The position numbers and the translations under genes are program-made. The notes beneath the pieces were generated by a model that did no database searches, was not told where the DNA came from, and saw nothing but the letters and a program-made list of their open reading frames with translations. A stretch of 64,000 nucleotides of DNA from Oxalobacteraceae bacterium OTU3CAMAD1. Lineage in GTDB: Bacteria; Pseudomonadota; Gammaproteobacteria; Burkholderiales; Burkholderiaceae_D. Below are positions 21,621-29,752 of this stretch, piece by piece. Position 1 is the first letter of the stretch. Each line of letters starts with the position of its first letter. The stretch spans positions 1 through 64,000 of the forward strand of contig CP099650.1 in NCBI GenBank assembly GCA_024123915.1, written 5' to 3'.

Positions 21621-24260
21621 TCACTTTGAAATTGCGAATGGGCTATGCGCCTCGGCTGCAATCAGCAGACAGGGTATGCATATTTTGTGGAGTTGAGGGT
21701 CCGCAGAAAATTCCGTTGGGCGCGCTTTCGCGGCAAAAGTCTGATGGTCTTGGGCATACACTTCATGCTTGCCATCCGTGTATCCCTTAATACCGCTAGC
21801 ACTTAATTCCAGCTCCGTGCCGCCCCCGTTTATTCGCACGCCCTTCTTCGCCTTGATAGTGATCCAGTCAGCCGTGCTGATGATCTCTAAAACCTTTTTA
21901 GCTAAGAGCATCATCTGGTCATCATGGGCTTTGATCATGACTTGGCCGCTAGCTGCCGTAGCCTTCAAACCGCCTTCGTTAGCGAAAAGACTCATGCCTT
22001 GTGCAGCACGTAACGATGTTGTTTCACCGGATGAAAGACAGGTGGCGCCAAGGCTAACGATGTCGATCGTCTTATCAGCACCAATCGCTATGTTCTGCTT
22101 GCTGCCCGCCACTAAGCCTGCTGGCGCGCTGATGGCAACGATGGGAGCACCGTTGGTATCCATCTTCTTGAGTTTTTCAACTAGTGCGGTCAGCTCCGGA
22201 CCATGAGTCTTGTCGTTCGCGTGCTTGGTGGCCTCCTTACTCAACTCCTGAACCAGCTTTTCCAGACTCAGTAAGACATTGCTGAGTCCGTTGCGTTCAA
22301 GATGCGCCCCGGTGTCGACATCTGTAGCCTCGGCAGTAATCAATACCCCCTGCCCACCCCGTACCGTGGATTGCATATCGCTGCGCAGCTCAGCTCCCTC
22401 ACCGCGAGGTTTTCCATGGCCGTGAGTTTTAGATTCAGTAAGGAATCCGAGATTCACCTGGCTATTTGCGTGGTCACTTGATAGCTGCGCACTGATCTCA
22501 CCATTCGTGTCGTCGAGGCGCAACTGATTTGCTCGCCCTCCTTTAATTTCTCGGCTTTTGATACCCGACAAATACCTATTGCCAGGCAAGTCGTCGAGGT
22601 TACTTAAGGCCGGCGGCTGCGCCTGCTGGTTGTACAGTTGTCCTACGATCACCGGCTTGTCCGGATCGCCCCCCAGGAAGTTAACCAGCACCTCAGTACC
22701 TACGCGCGGCAGGCCAATAGTTCCGCACTGATCCACGCTTCCCGGCCCATTCCCCGCCCAATTCGACGCCACGCGCACCCACGCCGAGTCGCCATCGTCA
22801 CCCGCCGCACCCGAACCATCCGCATGCACATGATCCGCCGCCCGCGTACCGGGAAAGCGAATCTTCACCCTCCCCATCTGATCGCAATACACCTCCTCGC
22901 CCTTCGGCCCGACGACGATCGCGCTTTGCATTAGCGCCTGCGGCAGGTCGGTGCGCGCGTCGTACGCCGGCACGATCTTCACGCCGCGCCGCACCGCCGT
23001 GAACTGGATGTGCATGCGCAGCGCGCCCGACGCCATCCTGTCCACGACCTCCTTTTGCGTCTGCGGCTCCTGCGCGCCCTGCGTCCAGCGGCTACGCGAG
23101 AACAGGCGCTCCACCCGTTCGGCCAGCGCCTTGGGCAGGTTGTTCTGCGCGTTCACCTGCAAGGCCGTGACGATGAAGTCGCGTTCCTCGCGCGGGTGCT
23201 GGTCCACCTCCGGATGCCCGCTCAAGGTGAAGTACTCGCCGGCGCACAGGTCGCGCACGCTGCCTTCGCCGTGGAAGCACTTCGATTCGAAATCGTGGCG
23301 CGACATGTGCAGTTTGCCGAGGCGGCACAAGTCGTCGACGTCGTCGCCCGCGTGCGGCATCATCACCTGATAGTCGTCCAGGCTGGCGGCCAGCTCGTTG
23401 CCGCTCACGCCCTGGTCGACGCCGCTGCTGGTCTGCGCCATCATGTAGTCCGGGCCTTGCGAGCGGTAGTCCCAGCTGTGCCGCGTCACCACGCCCGGTT
23501 GCAGGCTGCGCACCGCGCCCCAGGAGGTGATCGTGTCGCGCTGCTCGGTGCCGGCGTCGCGGTGGTAGCGGATGGTGCCGGCGACGTTCTGGCGCAGGCT
23601 GTCGGCGTTATTGAACAGCACCAGCGTGTGCGTCGGCACTTCGCCATTGGCCTCGGCGCGCACGTACCAGCCAATGCCGCTGCGCTTGAGCAGGCGGCGG
23701 ATGAAGGCGGCGTCCGATTCGTTGTGCTGCATGGTGAATTCGCGCTTGGGATACTCCTGCAGATGGAACGCCTCGCCCACTTCGTCCGTGAAGCAGACGC
23801 CGAGCGTGGAGCTCTTTTGCCGCCATTCCAGCAGGATCTGCCGCACGATCTCCACTTCATCCATCTGGCGGAACACGCGCGTGTTGATGCGCTTTTCCAG
23901 GATCGCCAGGGCGTCGCGTAGCACCAGCTGGTAGCTGGCCAGGCCGCCGTCGCTGTCGCCGGAGCTGGCTTCGGTGACGATGCCGCAGACGCTGCGCAAA
24001 TCGCCCTGGTCGGTGACGAATTGCAGCGCGGCCGGCACGGCGATCAGTTGCTTCAAGGGCAGCGTGGCGTTGGACGAGATGCACAGGACGCGGTAGTCGA
24101 TGCCGCCGCACAGCGTTTCGGTGCCGAACACGCGCTGCGGCAGCAGCATGTCGTCGTTGATGCCGCCGGGAAGATCGAGCTTGAGCCGGATCGGCCGGTT
24201 GAAGGTGACCAGCTCCTTGGGCATGCTCATGAAGCTGAAAAAGTCGTTATCGAGTCCCAC
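21621..24260 (-). CDS. vgrG: T6SS spike protein VgrG (with DUF2345 extension)
   Basis: An 879-residue VgrG: gp27-like part (about 1-350), gp5 OB-fold with the typical SAWVRVASNWAGNGPG and GTEVLVNFLGGDPDKPVIVGQLYN segments, then a needle and DUF2345 region (AISAPAGLVAGSKQNIAIGADK) and a Cys-containing tail. I place the start at a GTG (24260), which has GAGGAG a few bases upstream; the frame is open further but without a ribosome site. It follows tssF by 37 bp. The 5' two thirds are GC-rich, while the 3' third, from about 22620 downward, is clearly poorer in GC. That suggests a chimeric gene whose C-terminal adaptor part was swapped together with the cargo. Confidence 0.93.
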   Translation of the reverse strand: MGLDNDFFSFMSMPKELVTFNRPIRLKLDLPGGINDDMLLPQRVFGTETLCGGIDYRVLCISSNATLPLKQLIAVPAALQFVTDQGDLRSVCGIVTEASSGDSDGGLASYQLVLRDALAILEKRINTRVFRQMDEVEIVRQILLEWRQKSSTLGVCFTDEVGEAFHLQEYPKREFTMQHNESDAAFIRRLLKRSGIGWYVRAEANGEVPTHTLVLFNNADSLRQNVAGTIRYHRDAGTEQRDTITSWGAVRSLQPGVVTRHSWDYRSQGPDYMMAQTSSGVDQGVSGNELAASLDDYQVMMPHAGDDVDDLCRLGKLHMSRHDFESKCFHGEGSVRDLCAGEYFTLSGHPEVDQHPREERDFIVTALQVNAQNNLPKALAERVERLFSRSRWTQGAQEPQTQKEVVDRMASGALRMHIQFTAVRRGVKIVPAYDARTDLPQALMQSAIVVGPKGEEVYCDQMGRVKIRFPGTRAADHVHADGSGAAGDDGDSAWVRVASNWAGNGPGSVDQCGTIGLPRVGTEVLVNFLGGDPDKPVIVGQLYNQQAQPPALSNLDDLPGNRYLSGIKSREIKGGRANQLRLDDTNGEISAQLSSDHANSQVNLGFLTESKTHGHGKPRGEGAELRSDMQSTVRGGQGVLITAEATDVDTGAHLERNGLSNVLLSLEKLVQELSKEATKHANDKTHGPELTALVEKLKKMDTNGAPIVAISAPAGLVAGSKQNIAIGADKTIDIVSLGATCLSSGETTSLRAAQGMSLFANEGGLKATAASGQVMIKAHDDQMMLLAKKVLEIISTADWITIKAKKGVRINGGGTELELSASGIKGYTDGKHEVYAQDHQTFAAKARPTEFSADPQLHKICIPCLLIAAEAHSPFAISK

Positions 24261-24297
24261 GTTTGCTCCTCTGGTATGCGGCGGATGTGGCGGAAGG

Positions 24298-26148
24298 TCA
24301 GGCCAGCGGCAAGGCGCCGCTGCGCGGTGCGCATCGCAGCACTTCCTTGCCACTGGCTTGGGAGACGATCACCAGTTGGGTGTAGCTGTTCAAGTGGACG
24401 GTCAGGCTAAACAGGTGATCCAGCACCTGGGCGAAGACGTGGACGCCGGTGTCGGTGTACGCCGCTTCGTCCAGGGTGGCCGTTACTTCTATCCCGCGCA
24501 GATAGGCGCTGTCGCTGGCCGTCCGTATCCATGCCGTGGCCGGACGGTGCGACAAGCCGGTGATGCCGTCGATCTGCCGCTGGGCGATGGCGTTGTCGCG
24601 CTGCGCGTACAGCCGCAGCGTCGCCGCCAGCGCAGGCAGGCCTTCCTGCGTGAGCGTGCGGTGGTTCGGTGCCAGATGGGCGATCAGTCCCCATAGTCTG
24701 TTGCCGTGCGACGCCTGCGGGTGCGACATGGTCGGCCGGCGCAGCATGCGGATCGGGAAGTTACCGGTGGATTTGACCGCGCGCAGGTCGCCGTCGGTTC
24801 GTCCGTACGGCAGGTTCTGCGGCAGGTTGCGGTTGGTGCAGGTGACTTGTACCGATGCAGTGCCGTCCTCCATCCGAAGTGGCGCCAGTTCCTGGTCGAC
24901 CAGCGTCAGCGAGACACCGTGGTCGGTACCGCCGCCAAGATCGTCACGGTGTTCGAGCCAGTAGTGGCCTTTCCCGCTGGACGATCCCTGGCGCAGTGAA
25001 TAGTACGGTGCGAAGTCCTGGATGCTGCTGCCCTGCTGTTGCTTTCTCACCAGCTGCACCGAGTCGACGCTGTAAATCTCGCCGTCGCTGGGCGGCACCG
25101 CGTCCAGCACCACCGGGTAGCTGCGGCGGGCAGTGGCCGCGCGGATCAACATCGGCTTGGCCGCTTTTTCGAACAGGTTGATGATGGGTGTGCAGCCAAG
25201 TACCAGATTCGCTTCGGTTAGCGTGCGCAGCACGCGCGCGGCAGGTGTGCTCGGACGGACATCGGCCAGCGCCAGGCGCAGTGTCAGCCGGGTGCAGTCG
25301 GCCGGACTGGCGGCGATCAGCGCGCCGAGGTCGATGTCGAAGAAGTCGAATTTTTCCGGGAAGGCGGAGTATTCGCTGAGCAGGCGATACGCGCCGTGTT
25401 CGGACGGGGCGACCGGCAGCAGCGCTTCGTCGTCGGCAAAGCCCACCGGTGCGATAGGTGGCTTGGCCAGCATGCGCCATTGGCCGCCGGCCTCCACGCA
25501 GGCGCAGGCGGTGCGTATGAACAGCGCGTCGCGCAAGGTGGCGCGCAGCGTGGCGTCGGCGTCGATGAAGACGCGCATGGTGCTAAGGCCCTGCAGCGCC
25601 AGGCCGCGCGCGACGCCGGTGCTTTCGATCGTGATGCAGATCGCGGCGCCGGCTTCGGGCGGCAGCGCGATCGTCGACGGCACCTGGATGTGCGGTTCGA
25701 ACCATGCCGCGCCAATGGCGACAGGGGCGACCGTGGCGTCATAGACGGTGCGGAAGCCGCAGCTGACGGTGTTGGGTGCCAGCGATTTCATGGCGGCGCC
25801 GCGCGGCAGCACTGTGACGCTGCTGACCGCGTTTTTCGGGGCGTCGCTGTAGTCGATGCGGGCGATCGAGCACGATGGCATCGGCCGCAGATGGTGCGGG
25901 TACAGCATGCCGAGCAGTGCTTCGGTGAAGCCGGAGTGGCCGTCGTCCAGCCGCTTGGCGACGCTGGCGTTGAGGAAGGCGCAGGACTGGATCAGGCGTT
26001 CCACATTGGGGTCGGCGCAGGTTTCGCCGCGTATCTGCAGGCTGCCGGCCAGTTGGGGATACCGGCCGGCGAACTCGGCGCCGGCGCGGCGCAGCTGGCT
26101 CAGTTCCCGTTCGAAGTACGGCAGTAGTTTTTCCATCGCGGCATCCAT
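24298..26148 (-). CDS. tssF: T6SS baseplate protein TssF
   Basis: TssF (VasA/ImpG) is a core baseplate-wedge protein. The product reads MEKLLPYFERELSQLRRAGAEFAGRYPQLAGSL at its N terminus, with PNVERLIQSCAFLNASVAKRLDD and MLYPHHLRPMPS following, all standard TssF features. The length is 616 residues from the ATG at 26148; another in-frame ATG is at 26136. Normally tssE-tssF-tssG lie together, but neither tssE nor tssG is present here, and vgrG follows instead. It may be a duplicate TssF or part of a dispersed cluster. GC is as high as in the chromosomal genes. Confidence 0.92.
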   Translation of the reverse strand: MDAAMEKLLPYFERELSQLRRAGAEFAGRYPQLAGSLQIRGETCADPNVERLIQSCAFLNASVAKRLDDGHSGFTEALLGMLYPHHLRPMPSCSIARIDYSDAPKNAVSSVTVLPRGAAMKSLAPNTVSCGFRTVYDATVAPVAIGAAWFEPHIQVPSTIALPPEAGAAICITIESTGVARGLALQGLSTMRVFIDADATLRATLRDALFIRTACACVEAGGQWRMLAKPPIAPVGFADDEALLPVAPSEHGAYRLLSEYSAFPEKFDFFDIDLGALIAASPADCTRLTLRLALADVRPSTPAARVLRTLTEANLVLGCTPIINLFEKAAKPMLIRAATARRSYPVVLDAVPPSDGEIYSVDSVQLVRKQQQGSSIQDFAPYYSLRQGSSSGKGHYWLEHRDDLGGGTDHGVSLTLVDQELAPLRMEDGTASVQVTCTNRNLPQNLPYGRTDGDLRAVKSTGNFPIRMLRRPTMSHPQASHGNRLWGLIAHLAPNHRTLTQEGLPALAATLRLYAQRDNAIAQRQIDGITGLSHRPATAWIRTASDSAYLRGIEVTATLDEAAYTDTGVHVFAQVLDHLFSLTVHLNSYTQLVIVSQASGKEVLRCAPRSGALPLA

Positions 26149-26317
26149 CGCAGAGTGGGCAGCTTCGATGCCTGAAGGCAACGAACGGACTGCACAGGAT
26201 GTCGATCATGTCATGGCGGGAGGAGGGGGTTTTTGAGGTGACGCAAGGTGGCGGACTGGGCGGCGGAATCGCAACACTCGACCGGGTTTCATCCCGGCGA
26301 ACGGCCCAACTCCCGAT

Positions 26318-27064
26318 CTAAAGTAAGCCACGGAACACGACCGGTAGCCCAACGCGCATTTCGAAGCGCCCTACAAGATGTACCCACAAGTAGTACCCAG
26401 AGCAAAGCTGGACTATTGCATATAGCGAAAGTGGCAGACAGAGAACAGACAAATGCACTAGCAGATGCAGATTCTCGTCCATCCTGAACAGGATAATCTG
26501 AAGCGGATACAGCGACGGCAAAAAAAGAAGTGCCGTGCCAAGGATTTTGTTCAACCTTGAGCCGAGTTCCTTGCGAGGAGCCAGCTCCCACAGGTACTTC
26601 ATTTCCCGCCTGTCGACATAGGCTTGACTACCATCAAGCTTGATTTCGCTCTCCAGGTACTTGTATCGGCTCTCCAATGCCTTTGTCTTTCGTATGCTTC
26701 GCCAGCTTAAGAAGATAGCGACAGAACTGTAGCTCGCCCAGTAGGCGGCTTTCCACGCTGACGGCTCATCCACTATCATTGTGGTCAATACAGCGGGACT
26801 GATGAATAAAACCAGCAGCGGGAGAAATCCAAAGACGCCCAAAATCAGATAAAAAAACTTCACTCTCCGCACTATAAAAAATACTCCGGCAGCATAAACT
26901 ATTGCTGAGATGATAGCTGCCGAGACGAAGAATTCGAAGATGAGGCCGGTTGGCCTGCCTGCGGTATCGAGAGCAATAAAAGACAGCATCGCAGTTAAGC
27001 CGTAGCCGACGACTGACCCGGGTGCCGCTCGTTTCAAACTATTCTCAAGTGTTGGGATTTGCAT
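26318..27064 (-). CDS. Unknown membrane protein
   Basis: I do not recognise this 248-residue protein. It has about seven hydrophobic stretches: around residues 15-35, 40-65, 68-92, 105-120 and three in the C-terminal third. Between them lies a charged cytoplasmic-looking segment (RSIRKTKALESRYKYLESEIKLDGSQAYVDRREMKYLW). The start codon is an ATG without a strong ribosome site. Base composition is AT-richer than the flanking chromosome. It lies between the T6SS genes and a gene stub, with no operon partner. Confidence 0.5.
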   Translation of the reverse strand: MQIPTLENSLKRAAPGSVVGYGLTAMLSFIALDTAGRPTGLIFEFFVSAAIISAIVYAAGVFFIVRRVKFFYLILGVFGFLPLLVLFISPAVLTTMIVDEPSAWKAAYWASYSSVAIFLSWRSIRKTKALESRYKYLESEIKLDGSQAYVDRREMKYLWELAPRKELGSRLNKILGTALLFLPSLYPLQIILFRMDENLHLLVHLSVLCLPLSLYAIVQLCSGYYLWVHLVGRFEMRVGLPVVFRGLL

Positions 27065-27192
27065 GGTCAGCTTACCGGCAGGTTAAAACACGATGCTCTC
27101 ACGCTGAAGATGGATGCTCTTGACCAGACGCAACAATCTAATGTGGGCATGCCTGGCCGCGCGACATCCCCCGCTTGCCTTAAAATAGCGCC

Positions 27193-27345
27193 ATGAAAGC
27201 CGACGTCCCCCTCGCCACCAACCGCCGCCTGCGCCAGCAACCGCTGTGGCGGCTTTTGGCCGCGCCCAGCGGCCCGGCGGCGTTGGCGCTGATGCAAACC
27301 CACCTCTACGACGGCGAGCGCAGCCTGCCGGGGTCGATTGCATAG
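27193..27345 (+). pseudogene. Truncated stub resembling the start of a DUF3375/JetA gene
   Basis: A 50-codon GC-rich frame reads NRRLRQQPLWRLLAAPSG, then ALALMQTHLYDGERSLPG, and stops. This resembles the N terminus of DUF3375 (JetA-type) proteins, which open with a Trp-Arg-Leu-Leu helix and an L-x-x-HLxxxERxLP segment. JetA is part of the Wadjet anti-plasmid system. No continuation, JetB, JetC or JetD is present, so if the match is right this is a remnant. The match is from memory of the family pattern only. Confidence 0.4.
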
Positions 27346-27358
27346 GTCGCTTCGGTCG

Positions 27359-28036
27359 TCATTTCTTCTCGCTTTGAACAGCGTTGTAGTGGAAGAGATC
27401 AAGGGGTTTGACTGTGTTTTTTGGCGGGCGGCAAATAGCTGCCTCTTCATGGTTGCGCGGCGGATGCGTTCTGCGCCACTCGCGCTTCTCCGAAATGGTG
27501 ACCAACCTGCCGTCGAAGAGCGCGTGCTCGCGTATCTCCCCATGGAACATCAAAAAATTGGGCTGTTTGAAGGCGGTTGGCAGATCATGGACAGAAATCG
27601 GGACAAAACTTGTGCCCTGCAATTGCAACACCGGACCGCAGCCGTACCACGCTAGACCGAAGTTCTGTCCGGGAACCAGTCGTGACTTTCCATAGGATCC
27701 GCCATAGATCATCAAGTACCACCGGCCCTGCTCCTCATCCAGTAAAATCGGCGTATAGCCTTTTAAAAGCTGGGTAACTCTCCCGGTAGTGCCTCCCGCA
27801 TCGAAGCTGAGTTCGGTATCCCGCGTGATGGCGCCTGAATATGGGTCAAACCTGAAGCGCAAGCGTTCGAAAGTCCGCAGCACGTGGACGACAATAATCC
27901 TGCCATCCGCCAACTCCACCTCCTCATCCCACCGCAACTCGAAGTAGCGCGAATGCCAACCAAAGAAAAACAAGTAGATACAAAAAGCCGTGCCAGCCAG
28001 CGCTAGCAATCCTAGCCATGTAAAGTGTTTTCGCAT
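27359..28036 (-). CDS. Unknown membrane-anchored protein
   Basis: A 225-residue protein with one N-terminal membrane anchor (about residues 7-27, LGLLALAGTAFCIYLFFFG) followed by an extracytoplasmic domain rich in beta strands (RYFELRWDEEVELADGRIIVVH, RWYLMIYGGSYGKS). I do not recognise the family. The ATG at 28036 has a good GGGGAGG site just upstream. Proteins of this shape often lie near T6SS effectors, but nothing here links it to one. It is read towards the JetA-like stub. Confidence 0.6.
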   Translation of the reverse strand: MRKHFTWLGLLALAGTAFCIYLFFFGWHSRYFELRWDEEVELADGRIIVVHVLRTFERLRFRFDPYSGAITRDTELSFDAGGTTGRVTQLLKGYTPILLDEEQGRWYLMIYGGSYGKSRLVPGQNFGLAWYGCGPVLQLQGTSFVPISVHDLPTAFKQPNFLMFHGEIREHALFDGRLVTISEKREWRRTHPPRNHEEAAICRPPKNTVKPLDLFHYNAVQSEKK

Positions 28037-28566
28037 TGACCGCCCCTCCCCATTCACAACACTGATCGCTCACGCCCGGCGAGTGAGTCTTGTCCAGATT
28101 TGGTTGCCGCTGCGCGATCCTGACATGAAGCTCAGTCAGGTCGCGCCGCAATTCACGGTTTCAAGGCCAACGATGTACTCGGTCAGACACGCCTGATTGC
28201 GCGCGGCCAGTCGTAACTTGTACGAGGTGAAATTTGTTGTTATGCCAATTACAAGGAAAGTGGCCGCCCACGCAGGCTGCACAGGGTTGCAAGGCCCAGA
28301 AAAGCGAGGCTCTAGTGACGCTGGAATCTTCCATTGCCGAATCCCGGTAGATGATTTCCAAATGGAAACACTGCCGATTATGGGTGAATTCTCATTCGGA
28401 AGTCCATCGAATTGTCACAGCTGCTATTTTTCTTTGCATCGAAAGGCATCTGTAAGGACGAAAAAAAATGGCCGTCATCGCGACGGCCATTCATGCTCAG
28501 GGCGGGCCTACCTGCTCGGCGGCTACCGGTTCGGATACGGCACGTGATGCACCACGTGCCACACCA
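28037..28566. other. 530-bp gap without a gene
   Basis: No frame in this stretch has a start, ribosome site and recognisable product together. It contains the terminator described at 28461-28491 and, upstream of the 27359-28036 gene, the space for that gene's promoter, which I cannot identify. Confidence 0.5.
28461..28491 (-). terminator. Rho-independent terminator for the minus-strand stress gene
   Basis: A perfect 10-bp stem (AATGGCCGTC at 28467-28476 with GACGGCCATT at 28482-28491, loop ATCGC). On the minus strand it is followed by eight T residues (the A-run at 28461-28468). It lies 76 bp beyond the stop of the YflT-type gene. Confidence 0.75.
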
Positions 28567-29565
28567 TTATCGCGTCACACGCTCCCACCCGGCCCGCACG
28601 GCCTCCTTGAACTTTTCCCAGTTCGATTGCGGATAAGTATTCTCCCAGGTCGTACGCAGCTCGGGCTCGGCGTGCTCCCACGGCTTGTCCCGATATGCCG
28701 GGCTGCCGGCCATCGATTCGCCATACTGATACGCCGGGTTGTATTCCTGATACGTGCCGCCCGTGTACGTCTTCTCCCAGTGCGAGCGGAAATATTCATC
28801 GCCTTCGCTGTCGCCACGCAGGATATTCAAACTATCCTGATTAGCCTTGCTGTCGAGTTCATCCACTCGCTCGCCGCGCAGGATGTTCAGGCTGTCCTCG
28901 TTCACGCCAGCCTCGACATCGCGCGGATAGATGCGCATGCCGCTGCGCTGCACCGTGCGCTGCCCCTCGGCCAGCGGATCGCCGGCGAACGGGCCGTCCG
29001 GCGAAATCATCTCGCCGCGCTGCAGCGAGCCCTGCGTCAGCATGCCCTGCTCGGAGCGGACGAACTCGACCGCCTCCTCGCGCGGACGGATGCCGTGCGG
29101 CTCGGGCGCGCTTTGCAACGCCGGTTCCGGGGCGCGTTGCAGCGCACCCACCGTGGTCTGCTGCATGCCGGTGCCGCTGCGCAGGATTTCCGCGCCGGTC
29201 CAGCCGCTGGCGCGCCACATGGTTTCATGCTCGTCGATGTCGATCGGATTGAAGTCTTCGACGATGTCGGCGGCCAGGTCGGCCTTGGCCAGGTCTTCGG
29301 ATTCGACGGTCAGCACCGTGTGTCCGCGATTCAACGCTTCGGCGTAGACGTGGCGGTCGGCGTGCTCGCGGCCGATCAGGTCGCTGAACATCTGCTTGAT
29401 GTTGCCCAGGATCGACGCATCGTCGTCGATGCGCGCGCGGCCGGCGGCGCTGCCGGAATCGGTGATCTGGATGCTGCCCCGATCGAAGCCATTCAAGATC
29501 AGTTCTTCCTGAGCCTGGGTGGCCTCGGCGCGGGTTTCAAATACGGCTGCCAGTGTGTGGGTCAT
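28567..29565 (-). CDS. YflT-type general stress protein, paralogue of the divergent gene
   Basis: A 332-residue protein whose first 115 residues form a YflT/heat-induced stress domain (MTHTLAAVFETRAEATQAQEEL, IDEHE at its end). After it come a low-complexity linker and a degenerate DUF2382-like part (GQRTVQRSGMRIYPRDV). The motif DSLNILRG then occurs twice, and the C-terminal end reads YPQSNWEKFKEAVRAGWERV. The ATG at 29565 has a GAGGAG site. The same head and tail occur in the divergent gene at 29753-31414, so the two are paralogues. Such proteins are linked to osmotic, desiccation or heat stress; no enzyme motif is visible. Confidence 0.75.
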   Translation of the reverse strand: MTHTLAAVFETRAEATQAQEELILNGFDRGSIQITDSGSAAGRARIDDDASILGNIKQMFSDLIGREHADRHVYAEALNRGHTVLTVESEDLAKADLAADIVEDFNPIDIDEHETMWRASGWTGAEILRSGTGMQQTTVGALQRAPEPALQSAPEPHGIRPREEAVEFVRSEQGMLTQGSLQRGEMISPDGPFAGDPLAEGQRTVQRSGMRIYPRDVEAGVNEDSLNILRGERVDELDSKANQDSLNILRGDSEGDEYFRSHWEKTYTGGTYQEYNPAYQYGESMAGSPAYRDKPWEHAEPELRTTWENTYPQSNWEKFKEAVRAGWERVTR

Positions 29566-29752
29566 GATGGGCTCCTCGGTTAAACGCATGGGGTCGATAC
29601 GAAAAATTAGTCTACGTGGTAAGCGGCAAACTCAGCGCCCGCTTGCCTCTAGGAAAACCAAGCGCCCTTTTTTCTAAAGGGCAAACGGGCGCTGGCCCGC
29701 GCGGCGCCGACGTAGACTGGCTATCCCGTTGCACGCGCCGGCGCACCTCCAA

